A stretch of DNA of 64,000 nt, from the NCBI GenBank assembly GCA_030527325.1, contig JAUNBA010000007.1, positions 49,726 through 113,725 on the forward strand, in the 5' to 3' direction. The translations under genes and the position numbers were made by a program. How positions within the stretch are numbered: position 1 is the first letter of the stretch; every line of letters starts with the position of its first letter. Source of the stretch: Slackia sp. (GTDB taxonomy: Bacteria > Actinomycetota > Coriobacteriia > Coriobacteriales > Eggerthellaceae). Of the stretch, positions 13,358 through 22,402 are shown piece after piece. The notes beneath the pieces are model-generated. The model saw only the letters and a program-made list of their open reading frames with translations, was not told where the DNA came from and did no database searches.

Positions 13358-14416
13358 ATGAAGTTTTCCACTCCGAAAAAGATTCTGACCGGAGCGGCAG
13401 GCGTCGCTCTGATCGCCTCGGGCGCGACCGTAGCTTTCGCCGAAAACGGCCCGCAGGCCGACGGCATCTCCCATGACGTCGACGGCAACGCCATCGACGC
13501 GCACCGCCTGACGATCGACAAGGACTTCACGCACGTCGCCGACGTGCAGGGCTCCTTCGCCTTCAACCAGGAAGGCGTGACGCCCAACGACGAGCTGTTC
13601 AACGTGTTCGGCACGGCGCTCACCTCCATGTGCTCCAAGCCTTCCGTCGAGATGCTCGACAACGGCGAGGGCGTGGCCAACTATTACGTCAACGTCAGCG
13701 GCAACATGAAGAAGAACTTCACCGTCAACGTCGCCGAGATGAAAGACGCCGAGCAGCAGGCGCTCATGGGATGCTCCTGCGCGACGGGCAAGCCCTTCGG
13801 CCAGGCGGCCGTGGTAGGCGTTCCGCTGGAATCCATCGTCGGCATGGCCGAGCTGGAAGAAGGCGTGAACACCGTGACGGCCTACGGCGCCGACGGCTTC
13901 GGCCAGGCGCTGCCGCTGCAGTACGCCCTCGATAAGAAGGCCCTGCTGGTCTACGAGGTCAACGGCCAGGCGCTCAAATCCACCGACGGCAGCGCCGTTC
14001 AGATGTGGCTGCCCGAAACCGTGGCCCGCTACTTCACCCGCGACGTGGTGAACATCGAGCTCACGCGCCAGAAAGACGTGCCCGCCGTGCAGCAGATGGA
14101 CCCGCAATTCCGCAACAAGATCGACATCCTGAACACCTCCGACGGCTGCGTGTTCAAGGCCGGCTACGACATCACCTTCGAGGGCGTGGCCGACGATTGC
14201 GGATCGCCGATCACCGCGATCGAGTTCTCCTTCGACGACGGCGCCACGTGGACGAGCTGCCCCACCGAAGGCGCCACCGCCGACAAATGGGTGAACTGGC
14301 AGTTCACCACCTCGTTCGCAGAGCCGGGCGATTACAACCTGTCCGTGCGCGCGAAGACCGCCGACGGCGTGGTGTCCCCGCTCGAAGCGACGCTGGAGTT
14401 CGAGGTCATCGAGTAG
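13358..14416 (+). CDS. Secreted sulfite-oxidase-like protein without hemes (1)
   Basis: 352 residues with a Sec-type signal peptide (KKILTGAAGVALIASGATVA, cleavage near AFA-EN). The body follows the sulfite-oxidase-like plan: an N-terminal beta region, LMGCSCATGK with two Cys near the expected metal-ligand position, a loop SPITAIEFSFDDGATW of the Ig-like domain, and the end LEATLEFEVIE. It is shorter than the fused partner and has no CxxCH. It lies 10 nt after the triheme gene with GGAGGGCG before the start, so the two form an operon. It may be a structural or electron-transfer partner rather than an enzyme, since full cofactor contacts cannot be verified. Degenerate copies of its 3' end occur at 21502 and 22403. 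Confidence 0.78.
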   Translation: MKFSTPKKILTGAAGVALIASGATVAFAENGPQADGISHDVDGNAIDAHRLTIDKDFTHVADVQGSFAFNQEGVTPNDELFNVFGTALTSMCSKPSVEMLDNGEGVANYYVNVSGNMKKNFTVNVAEMKDAEQQALMGCSCATGKPFGQAAVVGVPLESIVGMAELEEGVNTVTAYGADGFGQALPLQYALDKKALLVYEVNGQALKSTDGSAVQMWLPETVARYFTRDVVNIELTRQKDVPAVQQMDPQFRNKIDILNTSDGCVFKAGYDITFEGVADDCGSPITAIEFSFDDGATWTSCPTEGATADKWVNWQFTTSFAEPGDYNLSVRAKTADGVVSPLEATLEFEVIE

Positions 14417-14527
14417 CTCGAACGTTCGCGGCGACGTCGGGGCTCGAGTCCATCGAGCAGCGCGAGCGTTCGCGGAGGACCTGACGTTCGCGACGTTTTC
14501 GCTCGCCACAAAAGCGACATAGAGCCA

Positions 14528-14555
14528 GGAAAGGGAGCCGAAAGGCTCCCTTTCC
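14528..14555 (+). terminator. Terminator of module 1
   Basis: A 12-bp perfect stem with a GAAA tetraloop followed by TTTGCTTG, 112 nt after the stop of the small sulfite-oxidase-like gene. An identical hairpin is at 21648-21675. Confidence 0.85.
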
Positions 14556-14777
14556 TTTGCTTGCAAATGCCGAACGAACAAATAGCACCCGCAGCAACAA
14601 TGCGACGAATGCAGAACCCTCGGCATCGCAGTTCGGGCGGCCAAACGAACCGCGCTAAAAACAATGATCCCGAAGGAATTCGGAGCCCGCCCCGCAGCGG
14701 CAAGCCCTTCTTAGGGTAAGCCCGCCGCGCACGCATGGGCGAAGCCGCGCTTTGGAAAGAAAAGGCTGGCCAGGCCA

Positions 14778-14931
14778 TTTTTTCGCGGATATGGCACGCG
14801 AAAAAGCTTTCGCATCGTTTTTTACGCCCATTCATATTGAAATACACGACTATTCTCCACTATCTGTTGATTAAATTTGCACTAATGCAGAGTTGCCACC
14901 GATATTTCGTGCCATACCTCGCATTTTTTGA
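14778..14931. repeat. Inverted-end intergenic element, copy 1
   Basis: Left end TTTTTTCGCGGATATGGCAC and right end GTGCCATACCTCGC followed by ATTTTTT face each other across an AT-rich centre. The total is 154 bp. Related ends recur at 21941, 28827, 55910 and 63250. No coding capacity is seen. Confidence 0.6.
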
Positions 14932-15244
14932 CATCAGGCGTCTTCTTTTCTCCCAAAACACGTTACGCACAGGGCATCCGAGCAGAAAACGCCGCGCCGG
15001 CCAAAACGCAAACAGCAAACGCAACCGCTCCCGCACACATCCTTGCGCGCAAAAAAATAAGGATCCGGCAGCAAACCTAAATCGGGGTTTTCTCTGCGAG
15101 CTCCGAACCGCTGCCGCAGCTGAAAACGCGGCGAGGCCCCCAAAGGGGACCTCGCTTCCGGGGGAATCTTCCAATCGTTTCGCCAGCTTGGCGGCCAGCG
15201 GAACCTCCCCGGCTACCGCTGCTCTCACGAACGGCGCAGCTCTC

Positions 15245-16291
15245 CTATCCGATCATCTTCATGACGGTATCGGCCACCACATCCGCGTGCACGCCGGCAG
15301 CAAGCACCAAAAAACGCAGAGCGCATCCGCCCACGAGCGCACCGATCGCGCCGACGAGCGTCGGCGCATCGACGGCCGACTTCGCGGCGGCGCCATCGAC
15401 AGCCGGCTTCGTATCCGCATGCCCAACAACATGCTCCGCCGTCGCGGCCTCGGCATGACCGCCTTTCGCCAGCAAGCCCTTCAACGCCGCGACGAACGGC
15501 AGCGCCAATCCCGTCAAGACCACCAGGATCCAAAACCATACGGCCAACTGGCCGGACACGAACATACCGGCCGATGCCTCAGCAGCAGCCCCAACGGGCG
15601 TACCCGCATCGGCGAGCAGCATGCCGCCCAAAAACACCGCCAACACCACGGCCTCGATTGCCACCAGAGCCACGACGCACTTCTCCATGAAGCGCTTCGC
15701 ATCCAGGTCGATCGCCTCGCGCCTAGCAAGCACAACCGCCACGATCTCGACCAGCGCCACACCCGTATCGAATGCCGACACGGTGAACAACACAGGCAAA
15801 AGCAACGTATTCCAGAACGGAACGTGCTCCGCCGTCATAAGCAGCATGCCCGTGTAGAACGCCACGAATGCGCCCAGCGCGATTCCTGCAACGGCGAATC
15901 CTCTGCGAGCGCTCTGCTCATGCTGCGCATACCAGGCGCACCTCGTTGCGAGCAACCCGCCGAACTTCGGCGTCGCCAACAGCGCCGAGACGCCGAACAC
16001 CGCAATAGCGCCGAATGCGCCCCATGCGCCGTATGTCATCCACGACGTGAAATGGCTGAAGCTCTGCCACATCATCAGTCCGCGCAGCGGCGCGACGAGC
16101 TCCATCAGCAGCAACAGCAGACCGACGACGAGGCTTATCGCCGCAGCCCACATGGACACGCACACGATGCGCGCGTTGCGCTCCCCATCTTTCAAATACA
16201 GTATGGCCGCCATGATGAACGCGCCTGCACCCATGCCGCCCAAGAACAGATAAAGCGCGGGCTGCCATCCCCAAACCGATTGCAACTCCAT
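15245..16291 (-). CDS. NrfD/PsrC-type membrane anchor of respiratory module 2
   Basis: 348 residues, almost entirely hydrophobic, with about 8-10 membrane helices. The start WGWQPALYLFLGGMGAGAFI is the NrfD-family opening. Family knowledge: NrfD proteins are quinol/quinone-reactive anchors that exchange electrons with a periplasmic Fe-S subunit. The gene begins 4 nt after the stop of the Fe-S gene and is last in the operon 19676-15245, so it should connect the menaquinone pool to the external Fe-S and cytochrome/molybdopterin proteins. Module 1 has no counterpart nearby. The C-terminal 90 residues carry an Ala/Lys-rich loop before the last helix. Confidence 0.9.
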   Translation of the reverse strand: MELQSVWGWQPALYLFLGGMGAGAFIMAAILYLKDGERNARIVCVSMWAAAISLVVGLLLLLMELVAPLRGLMMWQSFSHFTSWMTYGAWGAFGAIAVFGVSALLATPKFGGLLATRCAWYAQHEQSARRGFAVAGIALGAFVAFYTGMLLMTAEHVPFWNTLLLPVLFTVSAFDTGVALVEIVAVVLARREAIDLDAKRFMEKCVVALVAIEAVVLAVFLGGMLLADAGTPVGAAAEASAGMFVSGQLAVWFWILVVLTGLALPFVAALKGLLAKGGHAEAATAEHVVGHADTKPAVDGAAAKSAVDAPTLVGAIGALVGGCALRFLVLAAGVHADVVADTVMKMIG

Positions 16292-16295
16292 AGCC

Positions 16296-16955
16296 CTACT
16301 CCGTTCCCAGCACCAGACATGACGGATCGTTCGGCTCCGCTATGGGCACCGCCGAACCGTTCGTCGCCTCGAGCAATTCGTCAAGCGGTCCGAATTTCAA
16401 CGCGCCGAACTTGCACGCGCGGACGCAATACGGGTCTGTTTCGCCCGTTGCGACGCCCGCCGCCTGACAGCAGTCGCATTTGTCCATCGAAACCGCGTCA
16501 TACCGAGGCACGCCGTACGGGCATGCCTGGTAGCAATACTTGCATCCGATGCAGCGATTCGAATCCACTTTGACCACGCCGTTCTCGTCTTTCGAGATGG
16601 CGCCCGCCGGACACACCCTCATGCAGCTCGGATCGGCGCAATGCATGCACGACGTCGAGATGAAAAACGTCCTGCCGCGGCTTCGCTTGAACGAAGACAC
16701 GCGCCGCCTGTCGGGGGCATCATCGGCAAGACCGTTGTTCTCCCTGCACGCCTCGACGCAGCGTCCGCACCCGGAACAACGGGAGAGCGCCGTGAGGAAG
16801 CCGTACCTGACCCCCTCGGCGCCCGAGTCCGAGCCCGCTTCGCTCGCAGCCGCCTCGTTTCCAGAAGCGGCCGCCGCGCCGAGAGCAAGCGCACAAGCGC
16901 CCGCAGCCGATGCCGCAAGCATCGCCCGGCGCGTCATATTCACGCTTTCTCCCAT
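16296..16955 (-). CDS. Exported four-cluster Fe-S protein (NrfC/DmsB-like)
   Basis: 219 residues. An N-terminal twin-arginine-like signal (NMTRRAMLAASAAGACALAL) suggests Tat export. Cys motifs follow: CSGCGRCVEAC, CMHCADPSCMRVCP, CIGCKYCYQACPYGVP and CDCC...CVRAC. These are arranged as in the four [4Fe-4S] subunits of NrfC, PsrB and DmsB. It should carry electrons between the NrfD anchor (15245-16291) and the two sulfite-oxidase-like proteins encoded upstream. The first ATG (16955) and one six codons later (at the TRR motif) are both possible starts. Gap to the upstream gene is 40 nt. Confidence 0.92.
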   Translation of the reverse strand: MGESVNMTRRAMLAASAAGACALALGAAAASGNEAAASEAGSDSGAEGVRYGFLTALSRCSGCGRCVEACRENNGLADDAPDRRRVSSFKRSRGRTFFISTSCMHCADPSCMRVCPAGAISKDENGVVKVDSNRCIGCKYCYQACPYGVPRYDAVSMDKCDCCQAAGVATGETDPYCVRACKFGALKFGPLDELLEATNGSAVPIAEPNDPSCLVLGTE

Positions 16956-16995
16956 TCGAATTCCTCGCTTTCACCGCCCGCGGGGCGGGATATAC

Positions 16996-18030
16996 CTACT
17001 CTTCGACCTCGAAGACCGTGCTCGACGCCAACGGCGATACCGTGCCGTCTTCGGTCACGGCACGCACATCGAGTTTGAATGTCCCAGAAGCCTCGGCGAC
17101 ATAATCGAAGTGCCAATACACCCAATCCTCAGCATTGGATTCGGACGTGTCGAACGAAGTCCACGTCTCGCCGCCGTCCATGGAGAATTCGACCGCCACC
17201 ACTTTGGTGCCGCAATCGTCGGCGTAGCCCTCGAACGACAAGAGGTCGCCCACCTTGAATGCGTCCCCCACCGTATTCATGATGCTCACCTTCGCACGCT
17301 GATCGGCATCGGGCCCCTGCACCTCGGGCACCTCGTCGGACACGGACAATTCGATGTCGGTCACGGCACGCGTGAAATACTTCGCCACCGTATCGGGAAT
17401 CCAGACCTGCAGACGTTCCCCGTCGGAAAACGCCTTATCCCCGATTCGATATACCAGCAGCGCCTCCTTATCCATCACATACGACAAAGGCATCGGAAGC
17501 CCGTAGCCGTCTTTGTCCTTGAAGGTGATCGTGTTCGCCTCTTCGGAAACTCCCGCCATCTCCACCAGGTCGGATACTTTGACGCCGGTGACGCTCGCCA
17601 TGGCGATGGCCGGGCTCATGCCGCACGTGCAGCGCATCTCCTTCATCTCGGACTCCATCCGCTCGATTTCATCGACGCCGATGGAATAGGCCTTCTCGAC
17701 CAGGCCTCCCACGTTGACGTAATATTCCTCGCGCGTCACGCCGTCGAACGCGTACGCGGGCTTGGCGCATATCGTCGTCGCCGCCGTGCCGAAAAGGTTG
17801 AATACGTCATCGGCGGGGGTCAGGGTGTCCTGCGTGAACGTGAAGGTTCCGGCGACTTCGGCAACTTTGTCGTAATCGACCGCGGCACGCTGCCACACGT
17901 CGATCGGACCACGGCCTTCGCCGTCATCCGATGCGACCGCAAACGTCGGCGCGACCGATCCCAATCCTCCGATCACCATGCCGGCACCGACCGTGCAGCC
18001 CAGCACTTTCAATCCAAAAGAACGTTTCAT
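16996..18030 (-). CDS. Secreted sulfite-oxidase-like protein without hemes (2)
   Basis: 344 residues with a Sec signal (LKVLGCTVGAGMVIGGLGSV, cleavage near TFA-VA). It parallels 13358-14416 throughout: a DYDKVAEVAGTFTFTQDTLTP opening, a double-Cys motif MRCTCGMS, PMPLSYVMDKEALLVY, and the Ig-like VAVEFSMDGGETW. It lies 2 nt after the triheme gene and 40 nt before the Fe-S gene. Family comparison suggests a sulfite-oxidase fold, but whether it holds molybdopterin cannot be judged from the sequence. Both small proteins keep the CxC pair, which hints at a shared metal or redox role. Confidence 0.78.
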   Translation of the reverse strand: MKRSFGLKVLGCTVGAGMVIGGLGSVAPTFAVASDDGEGRGPIDVWQRAAVDYDKVAEVAGTFTFTQDTLTPADDVFNLFGTAATTICAKPAYAFDGVTREEYYVNVGGLVEKAYSIGVDEIERMESEMKEMRCTCGMSPAIAMASVTGVKVSDLVEMAGVSEEANTITFKDKDGYGLPMPLSYVMDKEALLVYRIGDKAFSDGERLQVWIPDTVAKYFTRAVTDIELSVSDEVPEVQGPDADQRAKVSIMNTVGDAFKVGDLLSFEGYADDCGTKVVAVEFSMDGGETWTSFDTSESNAEDWVYWHFDYVAEASGTFKLDVRAVTEDGTVSPLASSTVFEVEE

Positions 18031-18032
18031 GC

Positions 18033-19676
18033 CTATTCCTCCACGTCGCTTTTCGCGGTAACCATGACCTTGTGAATGTAGCCCTCGTCGGTCACAAGTC
18101 CGCTTTCGGTGGTGCCGCGCGCCATAAGCACGTAGCTGCCGTCGGTTTCAGGGGTCCAGGTGAAGTTCCACCACACCCATTGACGCGGATCGGTCTGTCC
18201 CAGATCGAACGCGGTCCACGTCTCGCCGCCGTCCATGGAGAACTCGATCTTGGTAACGGCTTCGTCGAATGCGTCGGCATAGCCCTCGAACGTAATGGGC
18301 TCGCCGGTTTTCACGATCATGCCGTCGGGCACGCCGAGCGTAGTGACGTTAGGCTTGTTCATGTAGGGGCCCTCGTCGTAGCTGTCGAAGCCGTTTTCCG
18401 AAATGGCCTCCCAATCCTTATCCTCGTCGGTCAAGTGGTAGCCGACGCACTGCTTCACGTTGCCCTGGGCGTCGTTTGCCTCGATCCAGTTGATGCACGG
18501 GCTGCCGGAACTCACGTCAAGCGGCTCGCCGTCGATCTCGTATACGAGATACACGTCGTCGAACTTCTCAGGCGCCGCACCGCGGGTGCTGTGATCCTGC
18601 GCGCCGTTGGTATGGAATTCTCGGCGGTCGATCGTCACGCCGGTGACGCCTTCCTGCAAACCGCCGCCGCGCTCGATAAGCCAGTTCAACGGAATACCGG
18701 TGATCTCGACGTTGGAAATGCCCGCGCCGCCGGGCATGTTGTCCAGGCAGTGCATCTTGGAGAGCTTGGTGACGCTCGCCCCTTCCGCTTCGGCCTCGGC
18801 GATCAAATCCTTGAGCTTTGCGGTGTACGGCTCTTTGACCAGCCCGTCGACGGTGATTTCCCAGTTGTCCACCATCTCTTGCGGAAGCGGCTGGTCGGTA
18901 CCGTTTTTGCCCATGATGGCAATCAGATGGTCGTAATCGGAATGAATCCAGTCGTAGGTGAACATCTCGTCTTGGCTGTTTTTAGTGGTCTGATCGAACG
19001 TGAAATCGCCCTGCACGTCCTCGACCTTGACGATGCCGTCGAGATGATCGTATTTGACCTGGTCCCAAAGCTCGACGCCCTTGCCGTTCTCGGTCATGTT
19101 GTGGCAGCTCTGGCATTCGCCGCCGCGCTCCTCGAACGCCGCGCCGTTGCGCTCGCCGTAATGCACCGCATGCATGAGCGTGCCCATCTCGTAGCCGTCG
19201 TCGTCGCTGTGGCACAACATGCATTGATCGACCGTGATCCAGTTGTCCAATGCATCGTTCCAAATAGTCAGATGCGAATACTCCATATTGGAAAGCGCAT
19301 CCTTCAAATCCTCGTGGCATGCGTTGCAGCCGCGGTTGTCGGCATCGAGGTAATACGTGTTGTAAGAAATGCCGCCTTCGTACGGTCTGTTCCAGTGGTA
19401 GCCCTGGTACTCGCTCGGCGTGCGCTGGACCTTGGTGCCGTCTTCCAGCGTGCGGATCTCGGGAGCGTATTCCTCGTTGATCTTGTTCTGGCGTTCGTTG
19501 ATATCGGCCAGAATGCCTTCCGCCTCGGCATAGCTGTCGGCATACTGCGTTTCCTGGGCGTCGGCCTCAGGCTCGGGCGCGCTTTGCTGCGCGCATCCCA
19601 CGACGAGCGACCCCGCCACCGCAGCCGCGGCCGCAAGCGCCAATTTCCCCTTGACGCCCTTTCCTGCTTTCCGCAT
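18033..19676 (-). CDS. Triheme lipoprotein fused to a sulfite-oxidase-like molybdopterin domain (2)
   Basis: 547 residues from the ATG at 19676, with AAGGGGG in front. The signal ends in lipobox VVGC (C28). Three CxxCH motifs (CNACH, CMLCH, CQSCH) match module 1 in order and context, followed by WEITVDGLVKEPYTAKLKDL. A Cys lies at the expected Mo-ligand position (SKMHCLDNMPGGAG), and the Ig-like domain FSMDGGETW closes the protein. It is the first gene of the operon with a small partner, an Fe-S protein and an NrfD anchor, so it is probably the terminal reductase or dehydrogenase of a menaquinone-linked complex. It is divergent from LuxR regulator 2. The substrate is not deducible. Confidence 0.85.
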   Translation of the reverse strand: MRKAGKGVKGKLALAAAAAVAGSLVVGCAQQSAPEPEADAQETQYADSYAEAEGILADINERQNKINEEYAPEIRTLEDGTKVQRTPSEYQGYHWNRPYEGGISYNTYYLDADNRGCNACHEDLKDALSNMEYSHLTIWNDALDNWITVDQCMLCHSDDDGYEMGTLMHAVHYGERNGAAFEERGGECQSCHNMTENGKGVELWDQVKYDHLDGIVKVEDVQGDFTFDQTTKNSQDEMFTYDWIHSDYDHLIAIMGKNGTDQPLPQEMVDNWEITVDGLVKEPYTAKLKDLIAEAEAEGASVTKLSKMHCLDNMPGGAGISNVEITGIPLNWLIERGGGLQEGVTGVTIDRREFHTNGAQDHSTRGAAPEKFDDVYLVYEIDGEPLDVSSGSPCINWIEANDAQGNVKQCVGYHLTDEDKDWEAISENGFDSYDEGPYMNKPNVTTLGVPDGMIVKTGEPITFEGYADAFDEAVTKIEFSMDGGETWTAFDLGQTDPRQWVWWNFTWTPETDGSYVLMARGTTESGLVTDEGYIHKVMVTAKSDVEE

Positions 19677-19818
19677 CGTTCCCCCTTCCCTGTGCGCTTT
19701 CGCGCCTCGTACAACGGCGCACCGGTCGGTGCGCCCGGTTCGAAGAGTAGGGACGAATACGCGCCATACGCATCGACGCAAGGGGATGAATTATCAAAAC
19801 GCCAGGTAAAAGGCATAG

Positions 19819-19837
19819 TCCTTTTCGGATGATAGGA
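19819..19837. promoter_or_regulatory. Candidate LuxR site in the divergent promoter of module 2
   Basis: TCCTTTTCGGATGATAGGA lies in the 280-nt gap between the triheme gene (minus) and regulator 2 (plus). It shares TTTCGGATGA with 11272-11288, in the equivalent gap of module 1. The assignment is tentative. Confidence 0.35.
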
Positions 19838-19956
19838 AATATCCGTCCTGGGAAAGCAGGGAAAGGGGCGCCATAAGGCGGCCTGGCTCGCCGGTTCGGC
19901 TAGAATGAAGAAGCGCTTGAAGGGGCCTACAGCTTGCGCACAAGGGGGAAATGCAT

Positions 19957-21450
19957 ATGATTCATCGTTCGAACGCGTCACGCGCCTGCCCGCTTTCTGC
20001 GGTCATCGCCTTGACGCTGGTCTTCGTGTGGTCGTCTCTCACCGACCACACATTCGTTCTGCATGACGCCCTTCCCGCATGGCTCGAAGTGAATCCGCGC
20101 GTCTTCTTCCTTCTGGGCATCGCGGCGCTCTGCCTCGCCCTCATATCGTCGCACGATGCGCTGCTCCGCAAAGATGCATCGCTCAAGGTGCTATTTCCCG
20201 CGATCGGCGCACTCGGCACCGCATGCATCGCATTCGCCCCATACCAGAATCTGTTCCATCCTGGAATCCTCTGCATGACCGGACTGGTCGCACTCGGCAT
20301 GGGCTATTGCTGGCTCGTCATTCGCTTCGGACTCCTTATGGCGCAAGGCCCGTCGCTTTCCCCTCTGGTATACGGCATGGCGATCGCCCTCATCCTCGAG
20401 CCGATCGTGCGGCTTCTCGTGGAAACGCTGTTTCCGTACACCGCCCGCATATGCGTGGCATCCCTTCTACCCGTTCTCTCTATGACCCTGCTCAGGCAGG
20501 CCGAGCGCGGCGCGCGCGAAAACGGCTGGCTCGGCGAGGCGCGGCACGCCCGCGCATGCACGGCGCAGCCCGAAAACCGAACCCTGCTGAACAAGCGGTT
20601 CGTCCTGTTTTTCGCCATTGCTATCCTGCTTGCGACCGTACGGACCCTCAGTCCCGTAGGCACGTGGGACGCGCAGTTCAATCCTGCGCCCATGACATCA
20701 TCGCCCGCCCTTGTGGCGCTCTACGCAGCAGGCGTCGTCCTCTTCGCCCGCTTCACCTTGGTCAATGCCGAGCAAAGACCCGCGCTTTCTCGTTTTCAGC
20801 TGGCATTTCTCCTGATCGTACTCACGCTTTCGGCATCGCTGCTCATGCTCTACACCCAGGGACCCCAATCTGCGGCGCTCTACACCCTTATGTGCTTGAA
20901 CGATTCGTTCGCCCATCTTCTTTTCTGGACCGCTGTCGCATGCATGGCGCGCAGCGTGAACATGCCGCCCTATCGCCTCGTCGGCATGGCGGTGGCAGCA
21001 TACGCCCTGGGGTCGATTATCTGGCTGTTCGTCATCGGGTGTTCCGAAATGCTGCAGACGGTCGCCACGGCAGCGGCCGTAGCGATGCTTTATGTGCTCA
21101 CCATCGTCATCGTGCACACGGGCGGGCCGAATGCCGCGTCGGGCGCTTCCTGCGCACACAGCGACAACGGCCCGGATTCCGCCTGCAGCGCAAACGATAC
21201 GCCCGCCGCGTCCCGCATCGCCGCAAGCATCGAAGAACGCTGCCGCGAAGTGGCCGACGAATACAGGCTGTCGCCGCGCGAAACCGAAGTACTCGAACTT
21301 CTCGCGCAAGGACGCACGCGCATATACATACAAGAAAAGCTCGTCCTGGCCGAGCCCACCGTGAAGACTCATATCACGCACATCTACCGCAAGACGAGCG
21401 TGAACAACCGACAAGATTTGATAGACCTCGTGCTCGGCGGCAACGAATAA
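19957..21450 (+). CDS. Membrane-anchored LuxR-type regulator (2)
   Basis: 497 residues from the second ATG (19957). The first ATG, 6 nt earlier, sits only 2 nt from the AAGGGGG ribosome site, whereas the second has 8-nt spacing. About 380 residues of membrane helices precede a polar linker and a C-terminal LuxR helix-turn-helix (LSPRETEVLELLAQGRTRIY, PTVKTHITHIYRKTSV). It is paralogous in plan to 9590-11176. It is divergent from the module 2 operon, so it probably regulates that operon. Its 3' end abuts repeat copy A2. Confidence 0.88.
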   Translation: MIHRSNASRACPLSAVIALTLVFVWSSLTDHTFVLHDALPAWLEVNPRVFFLLGIAALCLALISSHDALLRKDASLKVLFPAIGALGTACIAFAPYQNLFHPGILCMTGLVALGMGYCWLVIRFGLLMAQGPSLSPLVYGMAIALILEPIVRLLVETLFPYTARICVASLLPVLSMTLLRQAERGARENGWLGEARHARACTAQPENRTLLNKRFVLFFAIAILLATVRTLSPVGTWDAQFNPAPMTSSPALVALYAAGVVLFARFTLVNAEQRPALSRFQLAFLLIVLTLSASLLMLYTQGPQSAALYTLMCLNDSFAHLLFWTAVACMARSVNMPPYRLVGMAVAAYALGSIIWLFVIGCSEMLQTVATAAAVAMLYVLTIVIVHTGGPNAASGASCAHSDNGPDSACSANDTPAASRIAASIEERCREVADEYRLSPRETEVLELLAQGRTRIYIQEKLVLAEPTVKTHITHIYRKTSVNNRQDLIDLVLGGNE

Positions 21451-21501
21451 CGCCGAGGGCGCCTGCGAGCCCCGAGCCGCTGCCGACGACGTGTCGCCTC
21501 C

Positions 21502-21540
21502 GCTCGAGGCGACGCCGGGGTTCGAGGTCATCGAGTAGCG
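21502..21540 (+). pseudogene. 3'-end remnant of a sulfite-oxidase-like gene
   Basis: Read in frame, the segment gives PLEATPGFEVIE followed by TAG. This matches the last residues PLEATLEFEVIE and stop of the gene ending at 14416. Upstream similarity is lost after a few dozen bases. A recombination scar is inferred. Confidence 0.55.
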
Positions 21541-21647
21541 CGAGCGTTCGAGGCGACGCCGAGATCGCGCCTGTCGCGCAGGCGGGCGTTCGCGGAAGGC
21601 CTGACGTTAGTGACGTTTTCACTCGCTGCAAAAGCGACATAGAGCCA

Positions 21648-21675
21648 GGAAAGGGAGCCGAAAGGCTCCCTTTCC
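21648..21675 (+). terminator. Terminator after LuxR regulator 2
   Basis: The same 12-bp stem, GAAA loop and following TTTGCTTG as at 14528-14555, about 200 nt after the regulator stop. Confidence 0.8.
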
Positions 21676-21940
21676 TTTGCTTGCAAATGCCGAACGAACA
21701 AATAGCACCCGCAGCAACAATGCGACGAATGCAGAACCCTCGGCATCGCAGTTCGGGCGGCCAAACGAACCGCGCTAAAAACAATGATCCCGAAGGAATT
21801 CGGAGCCCGCCCTGCAACGGCAAGCCCTTCTGGGGCCCAGCCCCGCAGCGGCGAACCCTTCTTGGGCTAAAGCCCACCGCGCGCACATGGGCGAAGCCGC
21901 GCTTTGCGGGCGCTTTGGAAAGAAAAGGCTGGCCAGGCCA

Positions 21941-22094
21941 TTTTTTCGCGGATATGGCACGCGAAAAAGCTTTCGCATCGTTTTTTACGCCCATTCATAT
22001 TGAAATACACGACTATTCTCCACTATCTGTTGATTAAATTTGCACTAATGCAGAGTTGCCACCGATATTTCGTGCCACACCTCGCATTTTTTGA
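21941..22094. repeat. Inverted-end intergenic element, copy 2
   Basis: 154 bp, the counterpart of copy 1 inside repeat A. The left end is TTTTTTCGCGGATATGGCAC. The right end reads GTGCCACACCTCGC, one base different from copy 1. Confidence 0.6.
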
Positions 22095-22402
22095 CATCGG
22101 GCGTCTTCTTTTCTCCCAAAACACGTTACGCACAGAGCATCCGAGCAGAAAACGCCGCGCCGGCCGAAACGCAAACAGCAAACGCAACCGCTCCTGCACA
22201 CATCCTTGCGCGCCGAAAATCAGGATCCGGCCGCATCCCTCGTCGTACAGCTCGACAGCGCGCATCCTCATCCCAACGTCGCAAAGAGCGCTTCCTGCCA
22301 AAAAGCCTCCCATTTCTCGTGTCCAAGAAACGGGAGGCTGTTCAAAACCTAAATCGGAGCTTTCTCTGCGAGCCCCGAGCCGCTGCCGACGACGTGTCGC
22401 CC

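Larger units (their letters stand above)
14510..15116. repeat. Long direct repeat A, left copy
   Basis: Non-coding segment between the two respiratory modules, nearly identical to 21630-22388 in the same orientation. Differences are an insertion near 21830 and about 110 nt absent here relative to 22236-22343. It contains a terminator (14528-14555) and an inverted-end element (14778-14931). No gene is supported in 14417-15244. Confidence 0.9.
21630..22388. repeat. Long direct repeat A, right copy
   Basis: Near-identical to 14510-15116 in the same orientation, with indels. Together the two copies bracket module 2 and its regulator. It includes the hairpin terminator 21648-21675 for regulator 2 and inverted-end element copy 2. 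No gene is supported in 21451-22602. Confidence 0.9.

Noticed and set aside
9590..14644. A single very long minus-strand open frame covering regulator 1 and the opposite strand of module 1
   Set aside because: Only the part from 11176 down is membrane-regulator-like with a ribosome site. The rest is the mirror of well-supported plus-strand genes in GC-rich DNA.
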